NCBI GenBank assembly: GCA_016789205.1
Contig: JAEURF010000044.1
Location: 1-9,602 of the forward strand
DNA: 9,602 nt
Source: Anaerolineales bacterium
GTDB lineage: Bacteria > Chloroflexota > Anaerolineae > Anaerolineales > Villigracilaceae
Direction of reading: 5' to 3'
The notes beneath the pieces are model-generated. The model was not told the origin of the DNA and did no database searches. It worked only from the letters and a program-made list of their open reading frames with translations. Position 1 is the stretch's first letter. Every line of letters begins with the position of its first letter. Both the position numbers and the translations under genes were made by a program. This document shows positions 1 through 8,169 of this stretch, in pieces.

Positions 1-18
1 CAGAGATTCCTTCTTATT

Positions 19-45
19 TTCTCCGTGCACTCAGTGTTCTCTGTG
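19..45. repeat. Degenerate 9-bp tandem repeat, three units
   Basis: Three adjacent 9-mers are visible: TTCTCCGTG, CACTCAGTG and TTCTCTGTG, followed by another GTG. On the opposite strand they read as CACAGAGAA-like units. From memory, similar CACAGAGAACAC-type stretches recur in intergenic DNA of many environmental bacteria, including Chloroflexota, and sometimes next to GxxExxY-family genes. No such gene is visible here, so this is most likely one copy of a dispersed intergenic element cut by the window edge. Its function is unknown. Confidence 0.5.
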
Positions 46-158
46 GTGAAAAATTCTTTTTACTCTCCATTTTAGACGCTCTGATACTCTAACTTATCTG
101 TTTATCTGCATTGTGAATCAATCCGTTACCTATTTCTAAGAGAAAATTATCAATCAAG

Positions 159-186
159 TTGAAAACAAAATCTAACATCCTAGAAT
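159..186 (+). promoter_or_regulatory. Candidate sigma-70-type promoter upstream of the cupin gene
   Basis: TTGAAA (159-164) and TAGAAT (181-186) each match the -35 and -10 consensus at five of six positions, with a 16-bp spacer. They would give a leader of roughly 85-90 nt before the ATG at 281. The surrounding DNA is very AT-rich, so a chance match is quite possible. A second -10-like box, TATACT at 230-235, has no good -35 partner. Confidence 0.25.
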
Positions 187-272
187 TTGGATTTAGTTGG
201 GCAATCTAGATTATATTTATGATTGAGTATATACTTTTTACATAAATATCCTACTTTGGTTAATATTGCATT

Positions 273-276
273 GGAG
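273..276 (+). promoter_or_regulatory. Ribosome binding site that decides the cupin start
   Basis: GGAG lies 4 nt before the ATG at 281. The longer alternative starts with TTG at 266 and would place this GGAG inside the coding sequence, with no Shine-Dalgarno of its own. The ATG is therefore preferred, although the spacing is short. Confidence 0.5.
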
Positions 277-280
277 AAAA

Positions 281-619
281 ATGACAAAAGAATCCTTAAA
301 CCTATCTGAAAAACCCTATTCATTAAAAGACCTTATCTCAATGCAATCTGGGTCGGTGGTGAGCCGTGTATTGCTAAAACAATCTACAGGTTCTGTTACT
401 CTCTTTGCTTTCGATGCAGGTGAGGGATTAAGTGAACACACATCGCCGTATGATGCTTTGGTTCAAATCTTAGAAGGGCAAGCACATATCACGATTGGGT
501 CACAAAAACATGTTGTAGATTCAAGTAACATTATTTTATTGCCTGCTAATACTCCGCATGCTTTGCAAGCACAGCAACCATTTAAGATGTTATTGACCAT
601 GATTCGTGATAAAACCTAA
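281..619 (+). CDS. Small single-domain cupin protein
   Basis: A 112-residue protein consisting of one cupin_2-type beta-barrel with no signal peptide or membrane segment, so it is probably cytoplasmic. Cupin motif 1 spans about residues 47-66 (G47, H53, D58, E65-G66). Motif 2 spans about 80-96 (P88, H93). The second histidine of the usual HxH is missing: the segment reads EHTSPYDAL, with D58 where families often carry another metal ligand. Metal binding is therefore possible but not assured. The length is typical of stand-alone cupins of unknown substrate, many of which carry a similar C-terminal segment (MLLTMIRDK here). The start was chosen at the ATG with GGAG upstream rather than the TTG at 266. 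The gene ends 6 bp from the stop of the convergent flavoprotein gene, so the two are not in an operon. No specific substrate or pathway can be assigned. Confidence 0.88.
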   Translation: MTKESLNLSEKPYSLKDLISMQSGSVVSRVLLKQSTGSVTLFAFDAGEGLSEHTSPYDALVQILEGQAHITIGSQKHVVDSSNIILLPANTPHALQAQQPFKMLLTMIRDKT

Positions 620-625
620 AAAACT

Positions 626-1858
626 TTATCCTATTGCGCTTCCTGCTAACCACCCCGTCGTCCACGAGGATTGGAAATTAAACCCGCCTGTGATTCCATC
701 AATATCTAAAACTTCGCCTGCAAAAAATAAATTTTCCACAATGCGGCTTTGCATGGTTTTGAAATCTACTTCTTTCAGGTTCACACCGCCACACGTCACA
801 AATTCTTCCTTAAAAATTCCCTTGCCTTGAATCATAAATTCGCCAGCCGTTAATTCTTGAGCAAGTTTTTGTAATTCCGCTTTTGATAAATCGCCCCAAT
901 TTTTATCGCCGACAAATTCAGTCAACTGTTTCCACAATCTCAGCGGAATTTGTGAAAACGCAGGTTGAGTTGAAACTTTCTTCTTTGTATTTTCTTTCCA
1001 GTCTTTATTTTTTTGCAAAATCTCTAAAGCAGAATCAAATCTATAGTCGCCAAGCCAATTGATGATTAATGGTGCATGATATTTTTTATCAAACAAAATT
1101 CTAGCTCCCCAAGCCGAGCATCTTAACACAGCAGGTCCGCTTAATCCCCAATGGGTGATTAACAATGCGCCTTGCGTTTTTACAGTATCCATTTTCAACG
1201 TCACATTTTCAACCGAAACACCTGCCAACCCGTCAATTCTTTTGTCTTTGACATTGAATGTAAATAAAGAGGGCACAGGCTCTTCAATAGAATGCCCAAG
1301 TGCTTTGACAATTTCTCTCGTTTTCGAATCACTGCCTGTGGCGAGTAATAATTTTTTCGCTTGCAAATAATGGACTTTTCCCTCACCGCGTACTTCAAGG
1401 TTAAATCCATTGTTATTCTTTTCTACATTGAGAAGATTAATTCCAGTTTTTACTTGCACGCCTGCATTTTTCGTAGACTCACGCAAACAATTTGCTATCG
1501 TATTCGAATCATCAGTGACTGGAAAAATCCTCCCATCACTTTCTACTTTTAACTTCACACCACGACTCTCAAACCATTGAAGCGTATCTTGCGGCTGAAA
1601 ACGAGAAAACGCCCCACGCAATTCATTCCCGCCACGTGGATAAAATGAAATCAATTTTGCAGGCTCAAAACATGCATGAGTAACATTGCATCGTCCGCCA
1701 CCAGAAATGATAACTTTCCCAAGCGTTTGGCTTGCCTTTTCAATAATCAATATTTTTAGTTTCGGATTTAATTCAGCACAGCGAATCGCGGCGAAGAATC
1801 CAGCCGGTCCGCCGCCTGCGATGATGACATCCCAAAAAGTTGGATTAAAGTTTGACAT
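626..1858 (-). CDS. HI0933/BaiN-family FAD-dependent oxidoreductase
   Basis: A 410-residue flavoprotein of the HI0933 (YhiN/BaiN, TIGR00275) family, often annotated as NAD(P)/FAD-dependent oxidoreductase or aminoacetone oxidase family. An N-terminal Rossmann dinucleotide-binding motif, AGGGPAG, lies at residues 14-20, with the acidic ribose-binding residue E40 at the end of the second strand. The family signature SGGGRCNVTH is at 52-61. The C-terminal FAD-contacting block GEVLDIDGITGGFN is at 381-394, preceded by a CGGVNLKEV-type segment. Length matches the family. The segment before the SGGGRCN motif (LGKVIIS) is one residue shorter than the GRKLLIS form in many proteobacterial members. It resembles variants I recall from Bacteroidota and cyanobacteria. 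Family members are soluble. Members studied in gut bacteria reduce bile-acid intermediates, but that role should not be transferred here and the substrate is unknown. No Shine-Dalgarno lies ahead of the ATG, and the gene is divergent from the HD-GYP gene. Confidence 0.93.
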   Translation of the reverse strand: MSNFNPTFWDVIIAGGGPAGFFAAIRCAELNPKLKILIIEKASQTLGKVIISGGGRCNVTHACFEPAKLISFYPRGGNELRGAFSRFQPQDTLQWFESRGVKLKVESDGRIFPVTDDSNTIANCLRESTKNAGVQVKTGINLLNVEKNNNGFNLEVRGEGKVHYLQAKKLLLATGSDSKTREIVKALGHSIEEPVPSLFTFNVKDKRIDGLAGVSVENVTLKMDTVKTQGALLITHWGLSGPAVLRCSAWGARILFDKKYHAPLIINWLGDYRFDSALEILQKNKDWKENTKKKVSTQPAFSQIPLRLWKQLTEFVGDKNWGDLSKAELQKLAQELTAGEFMIQGKGIFKEEFVTCGGVNLKEVDFKTMQSRIVENLFFAGEVLDIDGITGGFNFQSSWTTGWLAGSAIG

Positions 1859-1902
1859 TTTATAGTTGATGAACCTATATCTATTTTAATACTGTAAAAA
1901 TG

Positions 1903-1913
1903 GGGGATTCCCC
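1903..1913. repeat. Short perfect palindrome in the divergent intergenic region
   Basis: GGGGATTCCCC is a perfect 5+1+5 palindrome, and the only GC-rich patch in the 170-bp AT-rich region between the divergent flavoprotein and HD-GYP genes. It could be an operator half-site or simply chance. Nothing links it to a known regulator. Confidence 0.25.
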
Positions 1914-1987
1914 TATGTTCTATTTAAGAAGAAAAGACTACAATATCATTTGGTGGGCAATTGTAATGTTATTTTGTGTAAAACAGG

Positions 1988-2016
1988 TTTATTGTATAGC
2001 CTTGTGAATATATAAC
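1988..2016 (+). promoter_or_regulatory. Weak candidate promoter for the HD-GYP gene
   Basis: TATAAC (2011-2016) matches the -10 consensus at five of six positions. A poor -35, TTTATT (1988-1993), lies 17 bp upstream. Transcription would begin only about 6 nt before the ATG at 2029, giving an almost leaderless mRNA. That agrees with the absence of a convincing Shine-Dalgarno there (only AAGA at 2017-2020). This is an AT-rich region, so confidence is low. Confidence 0.22.
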
Positions 2017-2028
2017 AAGATATTAAAA

Positions 2029-5000
2029 ATGAAGCTTTCTGAAAAGAATCAAGAACATGAAAAGAATATCGTAAAAGAATACCAAAGCGAAGAACAATAT
2101 CGTATTCTTTTTCAAAATGTTCCTGTTGGTATTGGGTTAGCGGATACCAATGGAAACTTGATTGCATTTAATGATGCCATGCTTAAACCTGGCGGATATA
2201 CGCGCGAGGATATTGAGGTGTTGGGGAATGTCGCCGCGTTGTATTATGAACCAAGTCAAAGAGATGAGGCGTTAAAGATTTTTCGTCAACAAGGCTTTTT
2301 GAATCAATATCCCGTTAAGTTTAAGTGTAAAGATGGCACTCCGTATGATGCATTGTTGTCGCTTAATGTGATTGTGATTGATGGAAAAACTTTTGTGCAA
2401 GCCTTGGTTGAAGATGTAACTGAAAAAAAAATTGCAGAAGAAGCCTTACATCAAGCAGAAGAAAAATATCGAGCAATGGTGGAGCAAATCCCATTGGTCA
2501 TTTATATGGATAAAATTGATGAACTTGCGACGAGTTTTTACATTAGCCCGCAAGTACAGAATTTGTTGGGGTATTCTCAGCGAGAAGTGTTAGATGACCC
2601 GCATCTTTGGCATCGTTTAATTCTTCCAGATGACCACGAACGCGCGATGTCTGCTGTAAAAAAAACGATTGAAGCTGGGCGAGCTGTGGAAGAGTATCGT
2701 ATGAAACACCGTGATGGCAGAATGGTTTGGATTCGCGATACATCTGTCTTAATTCGCAATGAAAAAGGCGAGCCTGAATTTGTGCAAGGCTTCATGGAAG
2801 ATGTAACAGAAAGAAAATTGGCTGAAGAAAAAGTTAAGCATAATGAAAGCCGCTTCCGGGCGATGATTGAAAATGGCTTGGATTATATTTCTCTGCTGGA
2901 TGTACAAGGCAATTTATTATGGGAAAGCCCATCTGCCGCTACTTTGATGGGCTATCGCTTTAAAGAATTTATTGGGCGAAATATTTTCGAATTAATGCAT
3001 CCAGATGATATTGCATGGACGCGCGCGCAATTTGAGTTGGTAGCCAAAGAGCCGGGAAGTCGTCAATCTGGAATTTTTCGTTTACGCCATGCAAATGGAA
3101 CTTGGCGATGGATTGAAGCGATTGCTACGAACATGTTGGCTGACTCTAGCGTTAATGCAATTGTGATTAATTATCATGATGTGACCGAACGCAAAGAACA
3201 TGAATTGGAATTAGAAGCCGAGTCAATGCTGGCACAAGCATTGGGTGAAACGCTTGAATTACAGCCCTTGCTTGAACGTTTGCTTGAAGCGGCGCGTCAC
3301 GCGATTCCTTCTGCTGATAAAGGCAGTATTTTGCTAAGTGAGTCGGATGGCAAATTACGCATCCGTGCTTTGAGCGGATATAACGACTCACGCTTGCAGG
3401 GATTTGTTTTTGCCAGCGACGCAGGCTACGCCGCCCAAGCCGCACGTGAACAAAAGCCTTTAATCTTTTCACAAATACGAACGCACGATGAACTGCGCTA
3501 TGATGGTGAGATTGAAGATGCCAAAGATATTCATAGCGCAATTGCTGTGCCATTGATGATTCGTGACCGTGTGATTGGCGTAATTACGCTTGATTCTTTA
3601 GGTCAAGATACATTTAGTGAAACACATTTACGTTTATTGGTTAAGTTTGCAACTTTGGTTGCGCTTGTGCTTGAGCGCACTGGGCTATATGAAGAAGCAC
3701 AAAGACGCTTACAAGAACTGCAAGCCCTCTATGAAAGCGGGCTGACGTTAAGTAATTTATTTGAACCACGCGAAATTGGGAAAGCCATCGTAAAAATCCT
3801 TAAGCAAAATATGAATTGGGATTATGCTGTAGTACGCATTCGCAAAGGCGAATCAGATTCGTTAGAAGTTATTGGTTATGGCGGAGCGCACATGTCACAG
3901 GAGGCTGAGCAGGTTGAAATCGAAAGAATGAATCGCTTAATCAGCAAAGTAGGGCAAGGGCTGACGGGTTGGGTCATCCAACAGGGTGTTGCGGTTCATA
4001 GTGAAAATTTGCCCGCCGATTCACGTTACATAGAAACCAATCCGGGTGTGCTTTCTGGCATTTATGTTCCAATTTTGAGCGGTGAACAAATCCTTGGTGC
4101 AATCGGTGTTGAGAGTGAATCTGAAAATGCCTTTGATGAACATGCCAAAAGATTTTTATCTACTTTGGCGGCGCAGGTTGCAAGTGCGTTAGAAAACGCA
4201 CGTTTGTTTAGTGATATGCAAAAACGTTTGAACGAATTAAGTGTGCTTCATCAATCTAGCCAAACCCTGCTGGTTTCAGGCTTTGACTCTGATATCACCT
4301 ATGCCAGCGTGCATGAAGCAGTCAAGCATGTAATGCCTTGTGATGCATTTGTGATTGTGTTAGAAGATGAATCGGGCGGGGATTATCATGCAGTCTATCG
4401 TTATGATAATGGCGAGCGTTTTCCAAATGCACGCATTCCACGTGGACAGGGGTTAAGCGGTCAAGTCATTTCTGAAGGCAAAACGTTGCTAGTTGCTGAT
4501 TATCATACACAAAACAATATCCAAGCCATTCATTTTGGGAAGCCGCAACATGCCCGCTCTATTTTAGCAATTCCATTATGGCGCGGCGGAAAAACATTTG
4601 GCATGATTTCAACGCAATCTTATGAAGCCGATATGTATAACGAAAGTCATCGAGTTGTCTTAGAAACGATTGCCGCCCAATTTGCATCTTCGATTGAGAA
4701 TGCTCGTTTATTTGAAGCCACGATTCAACAACTGAAACGATTAACTGTTTTACGCGATATGGATAGAGTCATCGCCTCTAGCTTTGATTTGAAAATTGTC
4801 TTCAACCTGTTGCTGAGTCATACCCTTGAGCAATTAAAGGTGGATGCGGCAGATATTTTACTTTTCAACCCCAATACATATAACCTTGAATATTCTACCG
4901 GGCGCGGATTCCAATCAAATAAATTCACGAGCGTAAAATTGCGGTTAGGTGAAAGTTTAGCAGGCAAAGCCGCAATCGAAAGGCGTTTTGTTGCAATTTC

Positions 5001-5799
5001 AGATTTATCAGCACATGATGAAAAACTTTCTACGGCTTTGAAAGAAGAGGAATTCAAATCTTATTATGCCTATCCATTAATTACAAAAGGCGAATTGAAA
5101 GGCGTGTTAGAAGTATTCAGCCGTTCCACTTTACACGTCTCACAAGATTGGATTAGTTTCTTTGAAACCTTAGCCGGGCAAGCCGCAATTGCAATTGATA
5201 ATGTCAGTTTGTTTGAAAATTTGGAACGCTCCAATTTTGAATTAACGCTGGCATATGACAAAACCATCGAAGGCTGGTCTAAAGCCTTAGATTTGCGCGA
5301 TAGAGAAACAGAAGGTCATACTCGCCGCGTTACAGAATTAACTTTGAAACTGGCTCAACAACTTGGGCTAACTCGTAACGAAATTATCAACTTGCGGCGT
5401 GGTGCACTTTTGCATGATATTGGCAAAATCGGCATCCCAGACCATATCTTGCTCAAGCCGGGCAATCTCACAGATGATGAATGGGTGATTATGCACCAGC
5501 ACCCTCAATATGCATACGATATGCTTGTCTCAGTAGAATATCTGCGCCCGGCGCTTGAAATTCCATATTGCCATCACGAAAAATGGGATGGCACAGGTTA
5601 CCCGCGTGGACTGAAAGGCGAAGAGATTCCTATCTCTGCGCGTATCTTCGCTGTGGCTGATGTGTGGGATGCTTTAACAAGTCACCGCCCATATCGTTTG
5701 GCTTGGTCAAAAGAAAAGGCGCTGGAATTTATTCGTTCGCAATCCGGCATTCACTTTGACCCTAAAGTGGTGGAAGCATTTTTGAAATTTATTGAATAA
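2029..5799 (+). CDS. Multi-sensor PAS3-GAF4-HD-GYP protein, predicted c-di-GMP phosphodiesterase
   Basis: A 1256-residue cytoplasmic signalling protein with no signal peptide or membrane segment. Domains in order: PAS at about 21-135, 143-265 and 272-390, each ending in a DVTE(K/R)K linker; GAF at about 403-555, 565-730, 738-895 and 905-1060; HD-GYP at about 1075-1255. The GAF domains are joined by similar helical linkers (for example ENARLFSDMQKRLNEL near 723-737). The HD-GYP site appears complete: H1097, H1129-D1130, K1133, H1158, H1182-H1183-E1184, the DGTGYP motif at 1187-1192 and D1211. By family knowledge it should hydrolyse cyclic di-GMP to pGpG or GMP. There is no kinase, receiver or GGDEF domain, so ligand sensing by PAS/GAF probably controls the hydrolase directly. 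No PAS or GAF cofactor can be named. The gene stands alone and overlaps the 3' end of xylB by 11 bp. Confidence 0.95.
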   Translation: MKLSEKNQEHEKNIVKEYQSEEQYRILFQNVPVGIGLADTNGNLIAFNDAMLKPGGYTREDIEVLGNVAALYYEPSQRDEALKIFRQQGFLNQYPVKFKCKDGTPYDALLSLNVIVIDGKTFVQALVEDVTEKKIAEEALHQAEEKYRAMVEQIPLVIYMDKIDELATSFYISPQVQNLLGYSQREVLDDPHLWHRLILPDDHERAMSAVKKTIEAGRAVEEYRMKHRDGRMVWIRDTSVLIRNEKGEPEFVQGFMEDVTERKLAEEKVKHNESRFRAMIENGLDYISLLDVQGNLLWESPSAATLMGYRFKEFIGRNIFELMHPDDIAWTRAQFELVAKEPGSRQSGIFRLRHANGTWRWIEAIATNMLADSSVNAIVINYHDVTERKEHELELEAESMLAQALGETLELQPLLERLLEAARHAIPSADKGSILLSESDGKLRIRALSGYNDSRLQGFVFASDAGYAAQAAREQKPLIFSQIRTHDELRYDGEIEDAKDIHSAIAVPLMIRDRVIGVITLDSLGQDTFSETHLRLLVKFATLVALVLERTGLYEEAQRRLQELQALYESGLTLSNLFEPREIGKAIVKILKQNMNWDYAVVRIRKGESDSLEVIGYGGAHMSQEAEQVEIERMNRLISKVGQGLTGWVIQQGVAVHSENLPADSRYIETNPGVLSGIYVPILSGEQILGAIGVESESENAFDEHAKRFLSTLAAQVASALENARLFSDMQKRLNELSVLHQSSQTLLVSGFDSDITYASVHEAVKHVMPCDAFVIVLEDESGGDYHAVYRYDNGERFPNARIPRGQGLSGQVISEGKTLLVADYHTQNNIQAIHFGKPQHARSILAIPLWRGGKTFGMISTQSYEADMYNESHRVVLETIAAQFASSIENARLFEATIQQLKRLTVLRDMDRVIASSFDLKIVFNLLLSHTLEQLKVDAADILLFNPNTYNLEYSTGRGFQSNKFTSVKLRLGESLAGKAAIERRFVAISDLSAHDEKLSTALKEEEFKSYYAYPLITKGELKGVLEVFSRSTLHVSQDWISFFETLAGQAAIAIDNVSLFENLERSNFELTLAYDKTIEGWSKALDLRDRETEGHTRRVTELTLKLAQQLGLTRNEIINLRRGALLHDIGKIGIPDHILLKPGNLTDDEWVIMHQHPQYAYDMLVSVEYLRPALEIPYCHHEKWDGTGYPRGLKGEEIPISARIFAVADVWDALTSHRPYRLAWSKEKALEFIRSQSGIHFDPKVVEAFLKFIE

Positions 5800-7279
5800 T
5801 TTTGTGAAACGTAGGTTTCAAAGCAGGATACAAATCTTTATACAACACATAATAATTTTCATACACTTTTTGATTTTCACTTGGCTGAACACTGCCGGTG
5901 ATTTGAATGGTCGCATCACAAGCCGCTTCAACGCTTCTAAACGCGCCTACGCCTGTTCCTGCGAGTAAAGCCGCTCCATACGCCGCGCCTTCTGTCGTGT
6001 TGACTGTGACAACTTCTGCATTCAAAATATCAGCCAAAATTTGTCTCCAGATTGGGCTTCTGGCACCGCCACCTGTGACTCGTACTTGTGTAATATTTCT
6101 TAACCCAGCATTTTTCATTAATTCAAAACTATCTCTTAACCCAAACGATACACCTTCAAGCACGGCTTTGGTGAGATGTGGCAGTTTGTGGCGTATGGTC
6201 AAGCCGACGAAGGCGCCACGTGCCAAAGGGTCAGGATGAGGCGTTCGTTCGCCAGTGAGATATGGCAGGAAGAATAATCCATCACTGCCTGCTGGAATAT
6301 TTTTTGTCGCTTCAATTAATTTTTCATATTCAGCAGTGGGAGCAAACGTATCGCGATGCCAGCGTAAACTTCCAGCGGCAGAAAGCATAACGCCCATGAG
6401 ATGCCATTTGTTTGGCACCGAATGACAAAAGGCATGTAAACGACCATTCGGTTCAATGCTCGGCGAATCAGTGGTTGCAAACACAACGCCTGATGTACCC
6501 AGACTAATTGAAACAACCCCTGCACGCACAGCACCTGTACCAACAGCACTTGCGGCTTGGTCACCACCGCCTGCAAAAATTGGAATGCCAGCGGGCAAAC
6601 CAATTTCTTTTGCAACTATTTCATTTAATTCGCCAGTGCTTTCAATGCCTTCATACGTTTTGGGTAAATACTCTGACGGAATATTAAAAGTTGATAAAAC
6701 TTCAGCCGACCAATCTCTTTTTGCAAGATCAAACAAAATAGTGCCTGCACCATCAGCTTTATCCATTGCAAAAGTATTTGTTAACTTATAACGAACATAA
6801 TCTTTTGGCAAAAGAATGTGACGCACTTTATTCCAAATTTCAGGTTCGTTCTTTTGCACCCACAAAATTTTTGGAGCCGTAAAACCAGTTAATGCATCAT
6901 TGCCAGTGATTTGGATTAACTTTTCTTTGCCAAGTTTTCCGCGCATGTCATCGCATTCTTCGGCAGTACGTTGGTCGTTCCATAAAATGGCTGGGCGAAG
7001 CACGTCACCATTTTCATCTAACAACACCAAACCGTGCATTTGACCTGTTAACCCAATTCCTTTAACTGTGTTTGCATCTATTTTTGTTTTACCCAAAACA
7101 TCTTTAATACTTTGCTTGGTCGCATCCCACCACAACAATGGACTTTGCTCACTCCACAATGGGTGAGGGGTCTCATAACCATATTCGTTTGATGCCACAC
7201 CTACTACATTGCCTTTTTCGTTTATCAATAATGCTTTGGTTGCAGTGGTTGAAGTATCAATGCCAATGAAGTGATTCAT
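5789..7279 (-). CDS. xylB: Xylulokinase
   Basis: A 496-residue FGGY-family sugar kinase that phosphorylates D-xylulose to D-xylulose 5-phosphate with ATP in the cytoplasm. The N-terminal phosphate loop GIDTSTTATK begins at residue 6 (D8). Substrate-binding segments are GLTGQMHG (about 76-83, with Q80, M81, H82) and LWNDQRT (99-105). The catalytic base is D240 in FAGGGDQAASA (235-245). The ATP-binding LGTSG follows, and the second FGGY signature includes VTGGGARSPIW at about 400-410. QMHG and WNDQR are characteristic of xylulokinases rather than glycerol or ribulose kinases. Length matches the family. It is the last gene of the xylA operon, starting 2 nt after the stop of the mutarotase-like gene, so translation is probably coupled. 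Its 3' end overlaps the convergent HD-GYP gene by 11 bp. Confidence 0.96.
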   Translation of the reverse strand: MNHFIGIDTSTTATKALLINEKGNVVGVASNEYGYETPHPLWSEQSPLLWWDATKQSIKDVLGKTKIDANTVKGIGLTGQMHGLVLLDENGDVLRPAILWNDQRTAEECDDMRGKLGKEKLIQITGNDALTGFTAPKILWVQKNEPEIWNKVRHILLPKDYVRYKLTNTFAMDKADGAGTILFDLAKRDWSAEVLSTFNIPSEYLPKTYEGIESTGELNEIVAKEIGLPAGIPIFAGGGDQAASAVGTGAVRAGVVSISLGTSGVVFATTDSPSIEPNGRLHAFCHSVPNKWHLMGVMLSAAGSLRWHRDTFAPTAEYEKLIEATKNIPAGSDGLFFLPYLTGERTPHPDPLARGAFVGLTIRHKLPHLTKAVLEGVSFGLRDSFELMKNAGLRNITQVRVTGGGARSPIWRQILADILNAEVVTVNTTEGAAYGAALLAGTGVGAFRSVEAACDATIQITGSVQPSENQKVYENYYVLYKDLYPALKPTFHKIIQ

Positions 7280-7281
7280 GC

Positions 7282-8166
7282 CTACTCCAAATTTAATGAG
7301 TTAACAATTTCCTGCGCAGATTTTTCATCTGAGGGTTTATCAACATCTTTATACAATTCCCAAGTTTCAGTATGTGTAACCGATTCGTTTGGATTTAATT
7401 TTGTAATCGGCGCTAATGTTTCCAATTCTAAAAATTGGTCATTGCAATAACATTCGCTTGAACTTCCAAAATCATAATAAGCCGCATTATTTTGATACGC
7501 CGCGCGTTTGATGAATAAAGTTTTATGATTCCAATACGCCAACCAGCCACGCGGATTTGGAAAACCAATTTTGAATGGTGAATCCATTTCTGCATCAACT
7601 AAAATATATTCATTCCCCCAAGTCACATGCGAACTTTTTATATTTGTATAACTCCATAAAGCCAGCGAACGATTCGGCAACACGCCCGCATCTTCTTTAA
7701 TTTGCGGCAAAATTGCTACGCCACCCGTTTTGAATTGTGTGATTGCCCACGGCGCGCATTCAATTGCCCATTGATTTCGATTCGTCAATGTGTGATGAAT
7801 GATGATTTGCGGTTTATCTTCAATCAATTTGATTTCGATTGACTTTTCGATTCCTGTCTCTGCTTCAACTTGTTGACTAACCCTCAGGCTGTTTTTTTCG
7901 CCGACAATTTCTACTGGCTTATCTTCTAAAACATACGTGCGCGGCATATTCTCTGGCGCATGCCATAAACGATGACCACCATAGAAATGGAAATCTTTGC
8001 CATCAGGTCTGGTGGTGACAAAGTTTGGCAATTCAGCCAACAGATTTTCGCCATTATTAAACTTTAATGAAATAATGCGCGGACCGATGGATTGAGTCAC
8101 CATTAAACTGATGAGGTCATTCTTTAATTCGACACAATCATAGTTATGAAATTTTTGAGTTTGCAT
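7282..8166 (-). CDS. Galactose-mutarotase-fold protein (DUF4380-like), possible xylose mutarotase
   Basis: A 294-residue protein, soluble by appearance, that resembles the DUF4380-type branch of the galactose mutarotase-like superfamily. Supporting segments are FYGGHRLWHAPE (61-72), HHTLTNRNQWAIECAPWAIT (124-143), a GGVAILPQ-type loop after it, NPRGWLAYW in the C-terminal half, and LELETLAPI (246-254, with E247 and E249) followed by HTETWEL (265-271). In classical GalM proteins a C-terminal glutamate and two histidines perform anomer interconversion. Which residues correspond here cannot be settled by eye. It lies between xylA and xylB with 3-nt and 2-nt gaps. Interconversion of xylose anomers ahead of the isomerase is therefore a reasonable inference, but sugar binding without catalysis or a role on another sugar is possible. 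The ATG lacks a clear Shine-Dalgarno and probably depends on coupling to xylA. Confidence 0.85.
   Translation of the reverse strand: MQTQKFHNYDCVELKNDLISLMVTQSIGPRIISLKFNNGENLLAELPNFVTTRPDGKDFHFYGGHRLWHAPENMPRTYVLEDKPVEIVGEKNSLRVSQQVEAETGIEKSIEIKLIEDKPQIIIHHTLTNRNQWAIECAPWAITQFKTGGVAILPQIKEDAGVLPNRSLALWSYTNIKSSHVTWGNEYILVDAEMDSPFKIGFPNPRGWLAYWNHKTLFIKRAAYQNNAAYYDFGSSSECYCNDQFLELETLAPITKLNPNESVTHTETWELYKDVDKPSDEKSAQEIVNSLNLE
7285..7288 (-). promoter_or_regulatory. xylB ribosome binding site inside the end of the preceding gene
   Basis: Read on the minus strand, GGAG sits 5 nt before the xylB ATG. It is formed by the last codons of the mutarotase-like gene (TTG GAG TAG), so the stop codon of one gene lies between the Shine-Dalgarno and the start of the next. 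This is a classic arrangement for translational coupling. Confidence 0.65.
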
Positions 8167-8169
8167 GTA

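Noticed and set aside
266..280. TTG start giving a cupin protein five residues longer
   Set aside because: It has no ribosome binding site and would bury the GGAG that properly precedes the ATG at 281.
608..630. GATAAA/TTTATC inverted repeat between the cupin and flavoprotein genes
   Set aside because: Six AT-rich pairs around an 11-nt loop with no U-tract. This is expected by chance in such sequence.
3167..3553. 128-codon minus-strand frame inside the HD-GYP gene
   Set aside because: It lies wholly within the well-supported PAS/GAF coding region, has no domain signature and no ribosome binding site. It is a shadow frame.
5805..5820. Small hairpin TGAAAC-GTAG-GTTTCA near the 3' ends of xylB and the HD-GYP gene
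   Set aside because: Only 6 bp, AT-rich, inside the xylB coding sequence, and without a T-run on either strand. It is not convincing as a terminator.
5907..6239. 110-codon plus-strand frame inside xylB (a similar one lies at 6456-6791)
   Set aside because: Antisense shadow of conserved kinase coding sequence, with alanine/proline-rich composition and no motifs.
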